Positions 1 to 13,204 are shown, counted from the first letter of the stretch. The stretch: DNA of 64,000 nt from Platynereis dumerilii (GCA_026936325.1 JAPTHN010000003.1:49284511-49348510), one strand, 5' to 3'. Translations and numbers: made by a program. Notes: generated by a model from the sequence alone, not told the origin.

Positions 1-1790
1 CATTGGAAGTAGTTACCATTGAATCAGACTATTATGTGCTCCAACAAAAGTTGCTAAAGTTGTCAATTTCAATGGAGAATGTTGAAGTAATGAAGTATTC
101 CATATTAATGAGCAACAGCGTATATGGACAGATCAGATTGTACCTGTCCGTCGGTATCAAAAACCTCCACTGTCGGTGGAGGGACAGTCTGAAATGGGAG
201 ATGACACACTACCAAAATTAAAATAACCTCACCTGCATCTACCAAATTCAAATAATCTCAAAACTGAAGTTCCAAATTGGAGTCTTGTCAGAACTTATCA
301 AAATCACAAGTCAATCAGTTTGGTCAAAATTGTACTCTTTTAACATCTCTTTGAATGGGCCTCAGTATGTCTTAAAACTTAAAGTAATGATTTGAAGTTG
401 TGTATATTGGCAGTAACCGCCCATGTAGTGTAATAGAATTGTTGTACTATTTTTAGAGAATAAAGTTGGAGGACTTTATTAAAGAGAGCGGGAAGGTACA
501 GGTACAGAACTAACTATAGATGGAACCACATGTGGCATCAATGAACCAAACATCTGCCATTGGTCGTCTGCTAATATTTAAACTTATAACTGCCAGGTAC
601 AAGTGGCAACAGGGTATATTTCAAAATTGAATGTAGGGTTGGATACTATGTATTGTAATGTTTCAGTGGACACACTTTCTATCTCCCCCTCCCCCCTCAT
701 TCTAATTCATTCTGAAAAACATTATTATGTTGCCCTCTTCTTCTTATTTTTACTTACTTCCAATCTGAACAGAGTCAAGCGTTTTGGGAAAGAAGTAGTT
801 TCAGACTGTGGAATGATGATAACTTTGTCACTGAATGCTCTGCGGCACTGCTCTCAAGGATTTAAAACATAATGAGGCAATTTATTTTGGTTTATGGACA
901 AATTGGACAATTCTTTGCACAATAAAGAATGCTCTAGGACCTTCACAACTGAGTAGTCGTTTATTAGCAAAATTAAAAAAAAAAGGATCTCTGAAGAAGA
1001 GGGAATAAATCTGGACTTAAAAGTTTTCATCCATTTAGTTCATTGAGGTCATTAAGAAAAAAAACTAAAGAAATTCATTACTTACATCCAGAAAAATCTT
1101 TACACAAAGCTTATAGATATTCTCTTAAACAGAAGGCATGCAACCTTATGAATATGGTATAACTTCTATGAAATTAAACAGAAATAACCCCCCCCCCCTC
1201 TCTAAAAAAAATAATGATACATCTCAAACACTTTTTATCTGATTTTTATAACAGTTGACCAGTTTGATGGTGTGGGGTGTATTTTGTAGCTTGATAGCTC
1301 TATTTTGTCCTGGGCCAGCTGACTCTGCGTCAACCTATATTCATGGATTTCTGCAGCAAAAATGACATATATATAAGATATGACCCGACTATAGGATATG
1401 AGTCGGTTAGTATGAAATAGCAAGTATAGGGCATATGACCCAACAAGGAGCATTTTGGCATTCCCTCCTCTGCTCATTGTTTCAGCTTGTCACCCTCTCG
1501 ATTGCTCTCAATGAGCCTGAGTTACATTTGAATAATGAGCATGCAATATGCTGCAACTCAAAACAAAAGGTTCAACTCAATGTCAAGACCATGAGACAAT
1601 GAGGCATCACGGTATGTCCATTTTCGCACTGTAAATTGTAAATTGTTGGAAGAGCAGTTAATCGTACTCATCTGTGACAAGGCATACCTAATTCTACAAG
1701 GTTGTAAGATGATATATTTAACATTAGGAGTTTGTGAGTTAGAGATATAATACCATATCTCAAGTTTACAACATAAAACTTCAGATTTTC
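1..1790. other. AT-rich sequence without a recognisable gene
   Basis: Open frames are short and lack domain features. A C9 run sits at about 1190. I see no inverted-repeat element and no match to the duplicated blocks further right. Confidence 0.5.
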
Positions 1791-1999
1791 ACAACAAACA
1801 TTTGTATTTGATAAATGAAAATCCTAAAAAGTGCACTGACCCAGAATTGATAATGCACAAAAGCTCAGGGTCATGTGTGCACAAGGTAGCTGAGAGAACC
1901 TTACTCTACATCAACCTTCATATCAATATCCTGCCCTGGGATATCAAGCTGGAATATGGAGATGCACTAGGGACCAAGGCCCTCATATAATAGGGAGGT

Positions 2000-2090
2000 T
2001 AGGTCTCTTTGGTCACCTCGGGTCACAAACTAATTTTTCATTGATGGTCCTTCACAGTTTAAGTGATGACCTGCGGCAAATGGCTTGTAT
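2000..2090. promoter_or_regulatory. Conserved island with a nuclear-receptor-type DR4 (copy 1)
   Basis: TGGTCA CCTC GGGTCA (2010-2025) is a direct repeat of AGGTCA-like half-sites spaced by four bases; a reverse half-site TGACCT follows near 2070. The surrounding ~90 bases are almost unchanged in the copy at 5593-5680, while flanks differ much more. Binding by a nuclear receptor is inference from motif and conservation only. Confidence 0.35.
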
Positions 2091-3234
2091 TCTGGCAGTA
2101 ACTGCAGGCCTGCACCTATAATTTCATCATAAACTCCCAATTCAAATCAAAGGCAATGGTGCAAGTAGTCCATGCAATATTCTTACGAGGTCATATCCCT
2201 ATTCTTGCCTTGTTAAACCTGTGACTCATATTAAGTTACTCGATGGTATAACATGGAAATATGTATTAGTTATTATATTCTACATCAATGTCATTTCATA
2301 ATTCATTAAGAATATGATGTGAATTGAATTATTCGAACATTAAAGAATTAATTACTGACAAATCTCTATCCATCAAATGGTAAGACACATACATCCATTA
2401 GTGGTTGTCAACTTGTCATATTGGATTTTCGCAATGATATAAACATGGCAAAGAACTCTTGGCTGAATCAAATAAAAATTAAATAACTACCAAATTAATG
2501 AGAGCATATCAAATAACTAAGAGACTGTCATCCAATTTGGAAGTTGATTTTTAGTTGGAGGTTTTAATTACTGTTAAGTTAATAATACAATTCCTGTTGT
2601 AAAATACTTTGTAACATTGCACGCCAGTTTTGGAAGTAGTGGAGAAAGAGATGAGTGTGAAATATGCACATCTGTGACTGTTGAAATATAATGCATCTTA
2701 TTGTAATGCCCAGTACAATACTCTATGAAGGCAGAGAGATACGCCTGTGTAAAGAGTACAGCACTAAGACCTTAGTCTTGGAAATGCTACATAAATGAAA
2801 GAGAATTTTGATTTAAGTTAACTCATACATGTCTACCTTCCCATTGCAGTTCAAAAGATTGATGAGACAAGTTTGTTGCTGAAGATGTTCATTATGGTGA
2901 AGCACCGAAAAGATGGATGTGCCAACAAGTGGCCACTACCAATCAGTCGACACACAAGAGACCACCATGTGACCTCAGCTGGGTAATGTTATCCTCATAG
3001 AGACCTACGTAAGGTGAATGGAGGAACCAACCTTCTTGTTAGTATGAGCTTCTGGTTTCTATGCATTGTAGCCTGATACCCCAGGGTGAGTGTGGGGACA
3101 TTGATCAAATGGTTTATGTAATGGTTCCATTAATCTCAGCTACTGCTCATGACCCAGAGCTTAGAACTGCAAAAGGTTCATGTTTTCTCTTTTAATAATA
3201 TCTCATCATGTAGTAACCCCAAATGTTGTTCAAT

Positions 3235-3420
3235 GCTGGCTTGATGTCGGCAGCGTGTGTCATGAGCGGTTGGACGTCAGGCTGACTTGGGCCGACATCA
3301 GACTGACATAAGGGAAACATCCTGCCGTCGTCGGGCCAACATCAGGCAGACGTCAGGCAGACATCAAGAGACATCAGGCTGACACCAGGCTGACATCTAG
3401 CTTACATCAAACCAGCCAAA
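3235..3420. repeat. Degenerate 11-12-bp minisatellite (GGCTGACATCA type)
   Basis: Repeats of GACATCAGGCT and variants run through this stretch. The orthologous position in the next unit (6820-6955) has a different dominant variant. Confidence 0.75.
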
Positions 3421-3599
3421 CAGGCATTGAGATACATTGACACATTCCAAACCTGCTCATCAGCAATTGACAATCATGTCAGTTACACAGTACAGTAACA
3501 GGCCCACGACAATGAGGCAAGAGCTCAAGGTTTTCACCTGAATGTTTACCTCTTGCTTACAAAGCTGGCAACAATATTAGCCATGCACATTGCACAGTA

Positions 3600-5390
3600 C
3601 CTTTAAAACTTAGAATTTATCATCTATAAATCTATTTTTCTTATTTACGTATTTAAAAAATACATTGCAAAATAAGTACTATGGCATTATGACAAAGATC
3701 AGACACAGGAGTTGTTCAGTAATAACATTTAACAAGGTTACAAGCCAAAGCTTCAGTAAAAATTGAAGTGGCTGTAAATAATTATTGGTGCAGAATTTAA
3801 GTGTCATAATGATGTTTTGGAGAATTACATGTCAATTTAACCAAAATGTTTGTAAATTACACCCATGCAGAGCATGGAGATATAAAAGCAAACATGTATT
3901 TGAAATAAAAAGCATTGCATTGAACAAAATGAGAAATCTTTTATGACATGCAATAGTTTGTCGTCATCAAAACGCAAACCTCATAATTAGGGACATGACA
4001 CCAAGCAGCAAGACATGACAAAGGGCAGCATCGTTTTTTGCCAGGAAATTGCAATATCATGCGACGTGACAGGGATAAGATAATCATTTAAAACAAGGAA
4101 ATTAGTGTGACGAACTCGGATCTCATTTGTCATGGTGCAACAACGTGGCAGCACTGTACATGCTGTACATAACTTCCTGTTTGATCAAAGCATTGGCTTG
4201 AAGAAAGCACATGTTTCAGAAGAAGTCAACTCCTATAGAATCAAATTGCTGTCAGCTATAGAAAACCACTTAGAACTGTGTATGCAGTCACTGTGGACCA
4301 AACCTATGCAAAGTGTAACCTTGAAACATCTTTGATATTTGACTAACAGCCTCCAAAATTTCAGTGTGAGTTGGCAAAAAAATCTGTGTTGACATGGTCA
4401 TAGGAGAATTTGGTCTTACCTTTCTTGCAAATAAGTATCCTACAATTGTCTTGCCAGCCATTCCAAATAATAGACATCCCATGCAATAAAGCTAAATTCC
4501 GTGAACAATTCCATGCAGATGAATGGATGCTCAAATGTTTCAATTATCATTTCTTGGACAAAAAGTCCCTGGCTCTGTGACATACAAGAAAATTTTTAAA
4601 TTCTAAATGCTTTCATTCAAGTATTATGCACAACAAGATGACTTCAAAAAAAGAGCAACATGAACACTACGTCGCTTGCTGAGAACTTTAATGTTGGACT
4701 ACTTCAATTGGTAACATGCATACTTGAATCATATTAGAATGAAAGATCTAATACTCCGCATTGAAATAAGTGATTGGTTTATCATCGAGAGTGAACTGAA
4801 CAAGGAAAATATAAAAGGAGATGATCAAACAGATTTCTGATTGTCAACATGTTGGACTGTTTTCCAATATTAAGAGAACGCATGGAATCAGTTCTTACAT
4901 ACGGGGCCGATGTCTCTTTCTAAATGCAAAAGCATTTTGACACTGTTGACACGTTGCATGCCATTAGTGGAGGCAAGATATATCCTAGGGTCACAGAAAA
5001 AATGTCTTTACCATCAAAATAGAAACAGTATAGAGCCATTGCAAATAACACTTTTAGACCTTCACAATGTAAAAATCAAGCTGATTAAGCTGTCTGTGGA
5101 TGTCAGCTTGTGCAAGCATGATTTTAAAAAGGTTTTAATTTTGTTTTTTTCACTGGTGTCTGAACAAATTCCTTTCTAATTAGACAAACAGTTAATAGGA
5201 AACTGTCATATGGAGTTTATTTGGACATGAAACAAAGCTAGTTTATGAACCAACCTTTTTTTTTAAAACCTCGCCTTATTACATTGAAAACCTCAGCAAT
5301 GTTCCTTTTCATAAGTTCTACTAAATCTCAAACCTCACGATTGACCTCATAACAGAAAAACCTTGATTTTCACAGTACACAAATTATATG
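3600..5390. repeat. Remainder of first duplication unit, strongly decayed
   Basis: 3700-3765 matches 11600-11670. 3985-4080 (CATGACACCA, GGAAATTGCAATATCATGCG) matches 11905-11980 and 19785-19865. 4910-4975 is a degenerate relative of the block at 7675-7735. No gene is visible in the remaining sequence. Confidence 0.6.
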
Positions 5391-5592
5391 TGATATATAT
5401 ATATAAAATAAAAAGCCTAAAAAGTGCATTGACCCTAAAGAGATAATGTATAAAAGCCCTGGGTCATGTGTGCACTAGGAAGCTGAGAGGGCCTTGCTTC
5501 ATATTGACCTTCATATCAATATCCTGCCCTTGGATATCAAGCTGGAATACGGGGACGCACTTGGGACCCAGGCCCTCATATGATGGGGAAGT

Positions 5593-5680
5593 TGGGTCTC
5601 TTTGGTCACCTCGGGTCACAAACTAATTTTTCATTGATGATCCTTCACAGTTTAAGTGATGACCTGGGGCAAATGGCTTG
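5593..5680. promoter_or_regulatory. Conserved island with a nuclear-receptor-type DR4 (copy 2)
   Basis: The DR4 motif is identical (5603-5618), as is most of the surrounding island in 2000-2090, including the TGACCT half-site. Confidence 0.35.
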
Positions 5681-6819
5681 TATTCTGGTGGTATAGCTGC
5701 TGAGCATTAATGGCCTCTGGCTGCTTCTTTAATTTCATCATAAACTCCCAATTCAAATCAAAGGCAATGGTGCAAGCACTCCTACCCAATATTCTCACGA
5801 GATCATTTCTCTATTCATGCTCTGTTATACTTTATGAATTATGACTAATATTAAATTATTCAAACGTGTCTTGTGGTAATGCATATTAATTATAATATTT
5901 TACATCTATATTATCTGATGCATGCACTAACAATTACAAGTTTTATTTGATTATTATGTTGATGGTATCAAACATTAAAGAATTAATTAATCACTAATTT
6001 CTATCTGTCAATATCAAGACAAATATATCCATTACAGGTTGTCATGTTGGAGTTTTGCAGTTATACCTTGATAAGAATTCTATGCTGATCCAATTTGATC
6101 ATGGCCAAATTGATGAGTAGATGTCAAACAATAATTATAAAGCAGCCATCCAAATAAGGCTTTGACATTTTTGGTTGACTTTCTCAAGTATCTTTCAGTT
6201 TTTTAATTTCCATAACTTAAGAATTTATGACATTACAGCAGTTGTATTAGCTGAAGAAAGATATTAAAGTTAAATATGCATATCCGTCCCTGTTGAAATA
6301 ACTATATGTGCCTTATTATATTCTGTGTATCTGCTAGGATTAGTGTAGCAATAAAGCATGGGACTTTGTTGCACAAATAAAAGATAGTTTTTATTTTCAA
6401 GTAAAACCATGTGCAATTTATCACAAAAATACCTTCCCAAATTACCACTGCAGGTCCAAGATTCATGAGACAAGTTTTGCTGGAAGTTCTCATAATCTTA
6501 AAGTCCCAAAAAGATGGACGTGCCAACAAGTGGCCACAACCAATCAGACAACACACAATATGACCTCAGCCTGGTAACGTTATCCTCCTTGTGACCTAAG
6601 GTGAATGGAGGAACCAACCTCCCTGGGCTCTATTGTGAATGAGCCTCTATGCATTGTAGCCTGATACCCTAGGGTGGGAGTGGGGACATTTATCTAATGG
6701 TTTATGTAATGGCTCCTTTACGCAAAGCTACTGTTCATGACCCATTGCTTAGAGCTGCAAAAGGTGCATATTATCTCTTTCTATAATACAACCAAGATTA
6801 ACCTCAGATGTTGGTTCAA

Positions 6820-6955
6820 TGCTGGCTCGATGTTGGCAGCTTGGATGACATCAGACAGGCATTGGACCGGCATAGGACTGGCATTGGGCCGGCATTTGGC
6901 CGGCATTGGGCCGACATCGGAGTGACATCAAGCTAACATCAGGCCAGCCAAACAT
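6820..6955. repeat. Degenerate 11-12-bp minisatellite (GGCATTGGGCC type)
   Basis: Repeats of GGCATTGGGCC and variants, flanked by the same unique words as the 3235-3420 array (AATGCTGGCT on the left, CCAGCCAAACA on the right). Confidence 0.75.
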
Positions 6956-7249
6956 ACAAAGAGATGGTATAATAAGATGACATACATTTTTAAAAACCAG
7001 AAATCAGGCAACCAATTGGGTCTAATAAACGAGTAACATAGAAGATGAATTTATGTATTACCGGTTGATATACATGTACCTCATACGTGATATACTTCAT
7101 AGAAAATTCCATAGACAATAGACAACCTATTTTTATTTGGCTTTTACAACAAAAAAACCAGCCAAAACGGGTAGTGCCTTTGAAAAACAAAGAAATAGGA
7201 GTAATAGCACAGACAGTAAAATATTTTGAGATTTAACAAAAATAAGTCA

Positions 7250-8600
7250 AGTGAAAGCTCTTTGTTTGGATCTATTGCAGGCTTTTATCAGTACTTACAA
7301 TGAAGTTCTCCTGGAAAGCTATACATTCAAGTATCTTTCATCTTGTATGCTACACTTAAATATGACATTGCATCTTGTTGAACTATTGTGTGACAGGAAA
7401 TTTGTTTTCAGCGTTGCATAGCATCTTTCAATAGATTCAGATTCAGACATTTTATTCACATAAAGCATCAAAAATACAAATGGTTCTAATCAATATCATC
7501 ATGTTGTAATATGCCAAATTCTTGTACGCGTAGGAACTTGTTCTGTTTTTCATTCTTTCTTGAAGATCTCTCACATTAATTTTGACAAACTTACATAATA
7601 ATCGCATGTTGTTCGCAACCTGCCACATTGTCTCGCAATACATGGAGGATGTGCAGAAAAACTTCCTCTCAGGGCCTTTCTAAATGCAGAGCATGATGAC
7701 AGGTGGTGCATGGTTTGCCATTAGCACAGAGTGAGCCACAGATGTGAAATATATAGCCTTATGGATCGCAGAATATATATATCTTCATAAATGAAATGAT
7801 AACATTGTCGTTTAAGCTTTTTACATGCTGAAGTGAAGCTACAGTTTGCAAGCTGGTATTTTAAGACAAATATGACAAGGCCAACACTATGTTGTGTCTG
7901 ACAATTGAACTCTACCTTATCATTGTAAGAAGAATACTAAAGTAACTTTGAGTTGGTGTAAGTTTTGTAGAATATTTAGCTTTGTGTTACCTCCTCTTCT
8001 TCATTTTAGATGCATTATCAATTTTTCCTGGAACCTTATACACTCTGTCTCAATATACTATTCCAACCCCAACACCCCATTACCCATTGTCTTTGTGATA
8101 TGGATCTACGTACAAATGGATTAAAGCCCATCATTGACTATGTCTAAAGTTGACTTTGATCCTGCATCTATTACAAGCTTGCAAATATCATTGTAGAAAG
8201 CAATATACTCTAACAAATACAGCTTTAAATTTGTCCAATAATTATGCAGAAAATTACATGAGCAAAAGACTTGCACATTTGTTTTTCTCCCATACAAGCA
8301 GCCTATTTACTTTAATTGGGTGAATTTCTCTTTGTCATGAGGGAGCCTCTTGGTAATACAACTTCACATGAACAAGGCTGGTGTAGTCTGTTGGGATAAC
8401 TGAAGAGTTCTAAAGTGAGTTAGCCTCATCAGTGTATGGTGCGCTAAACTACGGAAAAGAAGAAAACTGGAAACTGGACAGTACTATGTCATACAATTTG
8501 GTGCTTAATGATGTCCAAAGATCTGGTAAACTTGTATATATAATGGTTGCATACTGCAATCACCCACATATGGGGAGGAAAGAAGACTAAAAAAAAGAGA
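7250..8600. repeat. Duplication unit blocks G-H-I-J (copy 1)
   Basis: 7253-7420 matches 12238-12390 and 20088-20250. 7560-7870 matches 12545-12850 and 20400-20680. 7880-8110 matches 17170-17395 and 22650-22875. 8160-8450 matches 17430, 22920, 28440 and 30235 onward. Block order is kept in each unit. Confidence 0.85.
8301..8382. repeat. Conserved island J, copy 1 of 5
   Basis: GCCTATTTACTTTAATTGGG followed by TGAATTTCTCTTTGTC, a GAG-CTTGGTAATACAACTTC word and AACAAGGCTGG. The same island is found at 17599-17680, 23103-23190, 28486-28570 and 30380-30465, and is better kept than its flanks. No conserved reading frame is seen. Confidence 0.75.
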
Positions 8601-8619
8601 CTTTACTGATTATGTGGTA

Positions 8620-9625
8620 GTTAAGGCCTTTGACCCCAACGCAAACTAAATAACTTTGAAGAAAAACCACAGGCAATATGAATTTAACCGCTTGATGGAG
8701 ATTATAAATTAAAGAGAGTCACTTTTGGAGTCCTGAAATGAATTTTACACAATCACTTGACTTTTGCAAAGATGGTTGCTATGCAGTTTTCTGGAGCATG
8801 TGTTGCCATGGTTACTGAAGTTAAATTCTTAAAAGCAAGCATAACCAAGAACCTTTAAGTTAATATAACATTACTTTGTCATAGGTAATGTATTTTTGTT
8901 TATGTTGTGCTTATTCTTCAAATTCAGTAATTTAGGCCTAAAATCAAGTTTGAAATCATCTGATCATGAGACCTTGACCTTGGACCTTTATGCTGAATAT
9001 TTTATAAGGAAGACCAAACTCCTCAACAAACCCCAAGTAGGAAAACTTAACCTATAATGAATCTTATTTGCTATTTTGGGCACCTTTTCTGCCAGAATCA
9101 TGATCTTAAAATAGCGGAATCATTGGTAACTAAGCTGCGATAACGGTTTGCTAGTTGCCATGGAAACATAACTTCTATTGAAATTTTGAAAAGTGTTAAA
9201 ATACCTTTCAAATGATGTATTACAAGGCTAGGTATCAGCAATAGCTGCCTCACAATAGTGGATTATTTCTAATATTTCTCATAATTTACCCACTTTCCAT
9301 ATTTGACCTTAACCCCATCATGTGACCTTGACCTTTGACCTCATTGGTCACCCCACTATTCTAAGTCATTGAGTCCTTATAATTTTTTTCACTATATAAG
9401 ACAAGACAGCAGATCTAATTTTCTGAGTTATAGGTACTTTTTTAGTATAACGTCTAAAAATAGCAAAAATCGGTTTCCATGGCAACAGAATCGTAACTGG
9501 GGACTTTCGAGTTGGGGTCCGTAGCCAGAAATGACCACTTAGGTTGATTCATTCCCTGTGCCAAATTTCAGAGCTGTATCACAAAATGCATGATTCCCCC
9601 AATTTGGGGAGCTAAGAACCCTGAC
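8620..9625. mobile_element. ~1-kb insertion relative to the paralogous unit
   Basis: The paralogous segment near 17890-17910 runs straight from the left flank to the right flank (TTAACCAAAT) without this sequence. Several TTGCCATGG/CCATGGCAAC words and TTGACCTT-rich runs occur inside. I see no clear terminal repeats and no coding frame, so its class is unknown. Confidence 0.5.
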
Positions 9626-10115
9626 TAATTAACCAAATAGTTTTTTCTCCATAATCTCTGTCTATACATCTGAAGACATGCATTACAGTGAAAAATGCCA
9701 AGGTGGGAAACAACTCCTGGCTCTTGCAAGCCACATACTAGATCTAGCTTTCCTGGTTGCATAGGAACCAGCATTGGTTCATTGACCCAGGAAGGCTAAA
9801 ACAAGGAGATGCTTACCTTGTTGTGTTTCTCTCTACATGTGTATGTGCATACATCAGCACAAGTGCTGTAGGTAAATTCTAGCAAGTGAGGTTACTGATG
9901 ATCAGTAATGCCTGCAGTCAAAAACCAGTTTTCCATAATCATCGTCAATCACTGAAACCGAGGGTCTCAGTATACACAATGTAGTTCCCCCAAATACGTT
10001 TCAAACCAACATACTTTGCAGAACAATTTCACACCAAGTCTAAAAAAAGATTTTACGTTGGATATTCAAAATTTAGCAAAACAAGAATTTTTTATTTAAT
10101 TGATAATTACATGTA

Positions 10116-11007
10116 GAGTGGGTCGGGGCAAGAAGCCTGGGTTAGGTGAGAAGCCCCCCAAGGGTTATATCTAAACTTACATTTTTGGTGCTTTTTCTTA
10201 TTGATAGGATTGAAGCTAGAGGCGTTTTAGGTGACGTCACAAATTTTCAAGGCATTCAGCACCAAACCATAGTCGTAATTAAAGAAACAAAAAAAGGTGC
10301 ATGGTTTTTGTAACTTTGATTAATTCTTTGAAAGTGGTTGTCAGAAATAACTTTGGAAATTTTTAAAAGTGTAATGGATATCTACATTGCTTCACTTTAT
10401 GACCATCACATAAATATGATTTGGATCATGTTTTCTGCATTTTAGCTCAAAATATAGAGGTCAAATTAAAATATGTGGATTTGGGGCGAGAGGCCCCACA
10501 TGGTATGGGGCATGGGGCCCCCTTCACTGAGGCCTCGAAGCTGCTTCAGGAACCATTTAATAATGTGTACTTTACCTTAAATCTTTATAGAATAACTAAT
10601 TGAAATAGAAAAAATTTTGGCCGAAATTGAAAATGGGCAAAAAATATTAAAAAATAAATGTATGAACAGAAAAATTCTGAAATTCAGAAAAAGTGAATAG
10701 AATGCCTTAAAAATGATAGAAGAACCCCAAGAAATAACTTTCAAGCTGAATGCGCTCGCAAAAAAAATTTCCATAGGATTATAATAGGGGGGCTTCTTGC
10801 CCAATGGGTGGGGTAAGAAGGCCATTTTAATTTTTTTACAAAATGGGCCATAACTCCTTTATTAAAATTGGTAGACATTCGTTTCACTAGTTATAAGTAG
10901 AGTTAGGTGATCCCTTCCTGACAGCATAAGCATTCAAATAATCGACCACAAAAAGTAGGTCAAGTCGCTCCTCGAAGTTAAGGGGGGCTGCATGCCCCGC
11001 ACTACTC
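10116..11007. mobile_element. TA-flanked element with GAGTGGG..GGGGCA ends
   Basis: The left end GAGTGGGTCGGGGCAAGAAG and the complement of the right end (GAGTAGTGCGGGGCATGCAG) are related. TA flanks both sides (10114-10115, 11008-11009). The paralog at 18385-18400 reads straight through with one TA, which gives a natural empty site. 892 bp, no convincing transposase. An internal part is repeated at 61423-61858. Confidence 0.8.
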
Positions 11008-11266
11008 TACTTTATCAAATTATCAGTAATATTATTAAATGTAGGAAACTTGGTAAGAGTCTATTTCGCCAAATCTAATTGTCATAATTGACAACTTAAA
11101 ACAAGTTTCAAGTCGAAGAAGAATCAGAATGGATAACATTTAATTAAAATGCGCAACAACACTGAGAATGCAGAAATAAAGTGATGCCAAGACAACAAGA
11201 ATGTAATATTAGGAAATGAGGTCTGAGATTGTCATCATGTAAAATAGGAAATGTCTTCATCAAGAT

Positions 11267-11298
11267 GCAATATCAGGTTTTTGAAGATTTGCTGCTAT
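11267..11298. repeat. Conserved island M core, copy 1 of 5
   Basis: GCAATATCAGGTTTTTGAAG then ATTTGCTGCTAT. The same core occurs at 18659, 26505, 29298 and 31241, embedded in ~200-bp homologous blocks. Confidence 0.75.
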
Positions 11299-13204
11299 CT
11301 GCCTTTGGTGGGACAATATTTCTTGTTTTAAAACATGCTTTGAGACAGAGGCGAGCTGATGAGGTTTTATAAGCCGAAAGATTTAGAGTCCTGTGGTCCA
11401 ACTGGTGGAGGAACATTGCAAGCTAAACTTTTTTTTACTTATTCCGCAGGCTTCTTACAATACATCTGCATATCCAGCTTGATCTGATATCAGATTTAGA
11501 GGCATGCTTTTGTTTGGGTTGCAAATTTGATTTGGTATGTTGTGGCTCTTTTTCAAGAAATATATTTTAAAAACAGTGACTTTTATTCAATGACAACAAT
11601 TATCAGACACTGGAGTTTGTTATAGTGATAACATTTAAACAAGATTGCAAGCCAAAGGTCCAGTAGTAAATCGGAACCAATGCAAATACAATCTTTGTCG
11701 TCATTATGGTTTATGACATGCAATAGCTTGACATCATCATAACATGTTTCACATAAATATCATCAGCAAATTTCGTTAAAATGATTCTCAAATTATAGAG
11801 ACACTCATCCACAATTGAGTCGAAAATGGAATTAATTAATCAAGATGCATTTTGATGATGTGAATTATACTGACGTTTTCAAAAGGCAGACATCATAATC
11901 AGATACATGACACCATGCAACAAGACATGCTGCATAGTTTTTGCTAGGAAATTACAATGTCATGCAACATGGCAGGGATACCATGACACAAACTAGGAAA
12001 TACAATTATTTTAGAGCTGACAAACTGATGTGAAAAAAAGAAAAGTGGCATCCAATTTTTTCCATTATTTGAGTAACAATGAAGGATTAATTCTGTAAGT
12101 TTACGTCTAAACTAGTTGGAATTACTCAGAGGTGAGATGCTCCAAAGACAATGTAATACAAAATGGACAACTTCAGTATGATTTGGTTTTTACGAAACAC
12201 AATTAAAGATAAAAAAGCAATAATTATGTGAAGTGAAAAATCTTTGTTTGGAAGGTCGGCTTTTATCATTATTTGCAATAAATTTATCTGGGGAAGCTAT
12301 AGAAGCATGTATCAACATCTTTCATCTTGTAGGCTCCATTTAGATACTACATCGCATCTTGTTGAACTATTGTATAACAGAAAAAATGTTTTTCTGTTTT
12401 TGAAAACATCTTTCCAGATGATAGTTTGTGAGGACACATTCTTGAACTGTAGCTATGTAGAGGAATCAGCTAAAAAATTTTAACTAAGAGGAACCTGTAT
12501 GTATCCGGGAGTAGGCTATCCCTTGGAAGAAATCCTCCTGGACGATCTCACAAATTATTTTAGATAAATTCACATAATTACCCCATGTTGTTCTTTTAAG
12601 ACCTGTCACACTGTCTCGCAATGCAAGGAGAATGTACGGAAAAAAATCCTCTCAGGGCCTTTCTAAATGCAGAGTGTTGTCAGGTTGTGCATGGTTTGCC
12701 ATTAGCACTGAGTGTGAGCCTCAGATGTGAAATATATAATGGATCGCAGAATAGATATATCTTCATAAATGAAATGATAACATTGTCATTTAAGCTTTTT
12801 ACAGACTGATGTTAAAGTTACAGTTTGTAAGCTGGTGGTATTTGAGGACAAAAATGTAGGCTGAAATCTTAGGTATATGCAACTAAAGTTTGTGGAGATA
12901 ATGCAAAATCCAGCAATTATTTCGCTTATCATTTTCCCTCAATGAGCTTATAAGAAAAAAAGATGCAAATTCCAACAACGCATATCATGGCTCTTAACTA
13001 TGCAGCTGCGAGAGATCTTGTGCCTTGTGACCCTTAATGCCATGGGCCTTAAAACCTGTGCCATTAATGGGCCTTGTCAACACTGTCATAATGCTTTTGC
13101 CATGGGTAATGCAACCTTTGTCCCTGTGCTTGCATATGATGTAATTTAACATGTGCATTAAATGCATGGATCTTGATGAAATACCACTATTAAAAAAAGT
13201 TCAC

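Larger units (their letters stand above)
1790..3420. repeat. Segmental duplication, block set A (copy 1)
   Basis: Matches 5400-6960 in order over most of its length. Blocks at 1850-2210, 2850-3040 and 3065-3180 are about 80-95% identical to 5455-5820, 6455-6625 and 6655-6770. The best kept part is 2000-2090. A more decayed copy of the last block occurs at 19075-19180. Confidence 0.85.
5400..6960. repeat. Segmental duplication, block set A (copy 2)
   Basis: The counterpart of 1790-3420, offset by about 3.6 kb. It has the same order: conserved island, ACGTGCCAACAAGTGGCC block, GTAGCCTGATACC block, then a 10-13-bp minisatellite. Confidence 0.85.

Noticed and set aside
7590-7740. Possible microRNA hairpin in block H (GTGCATGG..CCATTAGCAC)
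   Set aside because: The stem is only about eight pairs with a bulge; too short for a pre-miRNA even though the block is conserved in three units.
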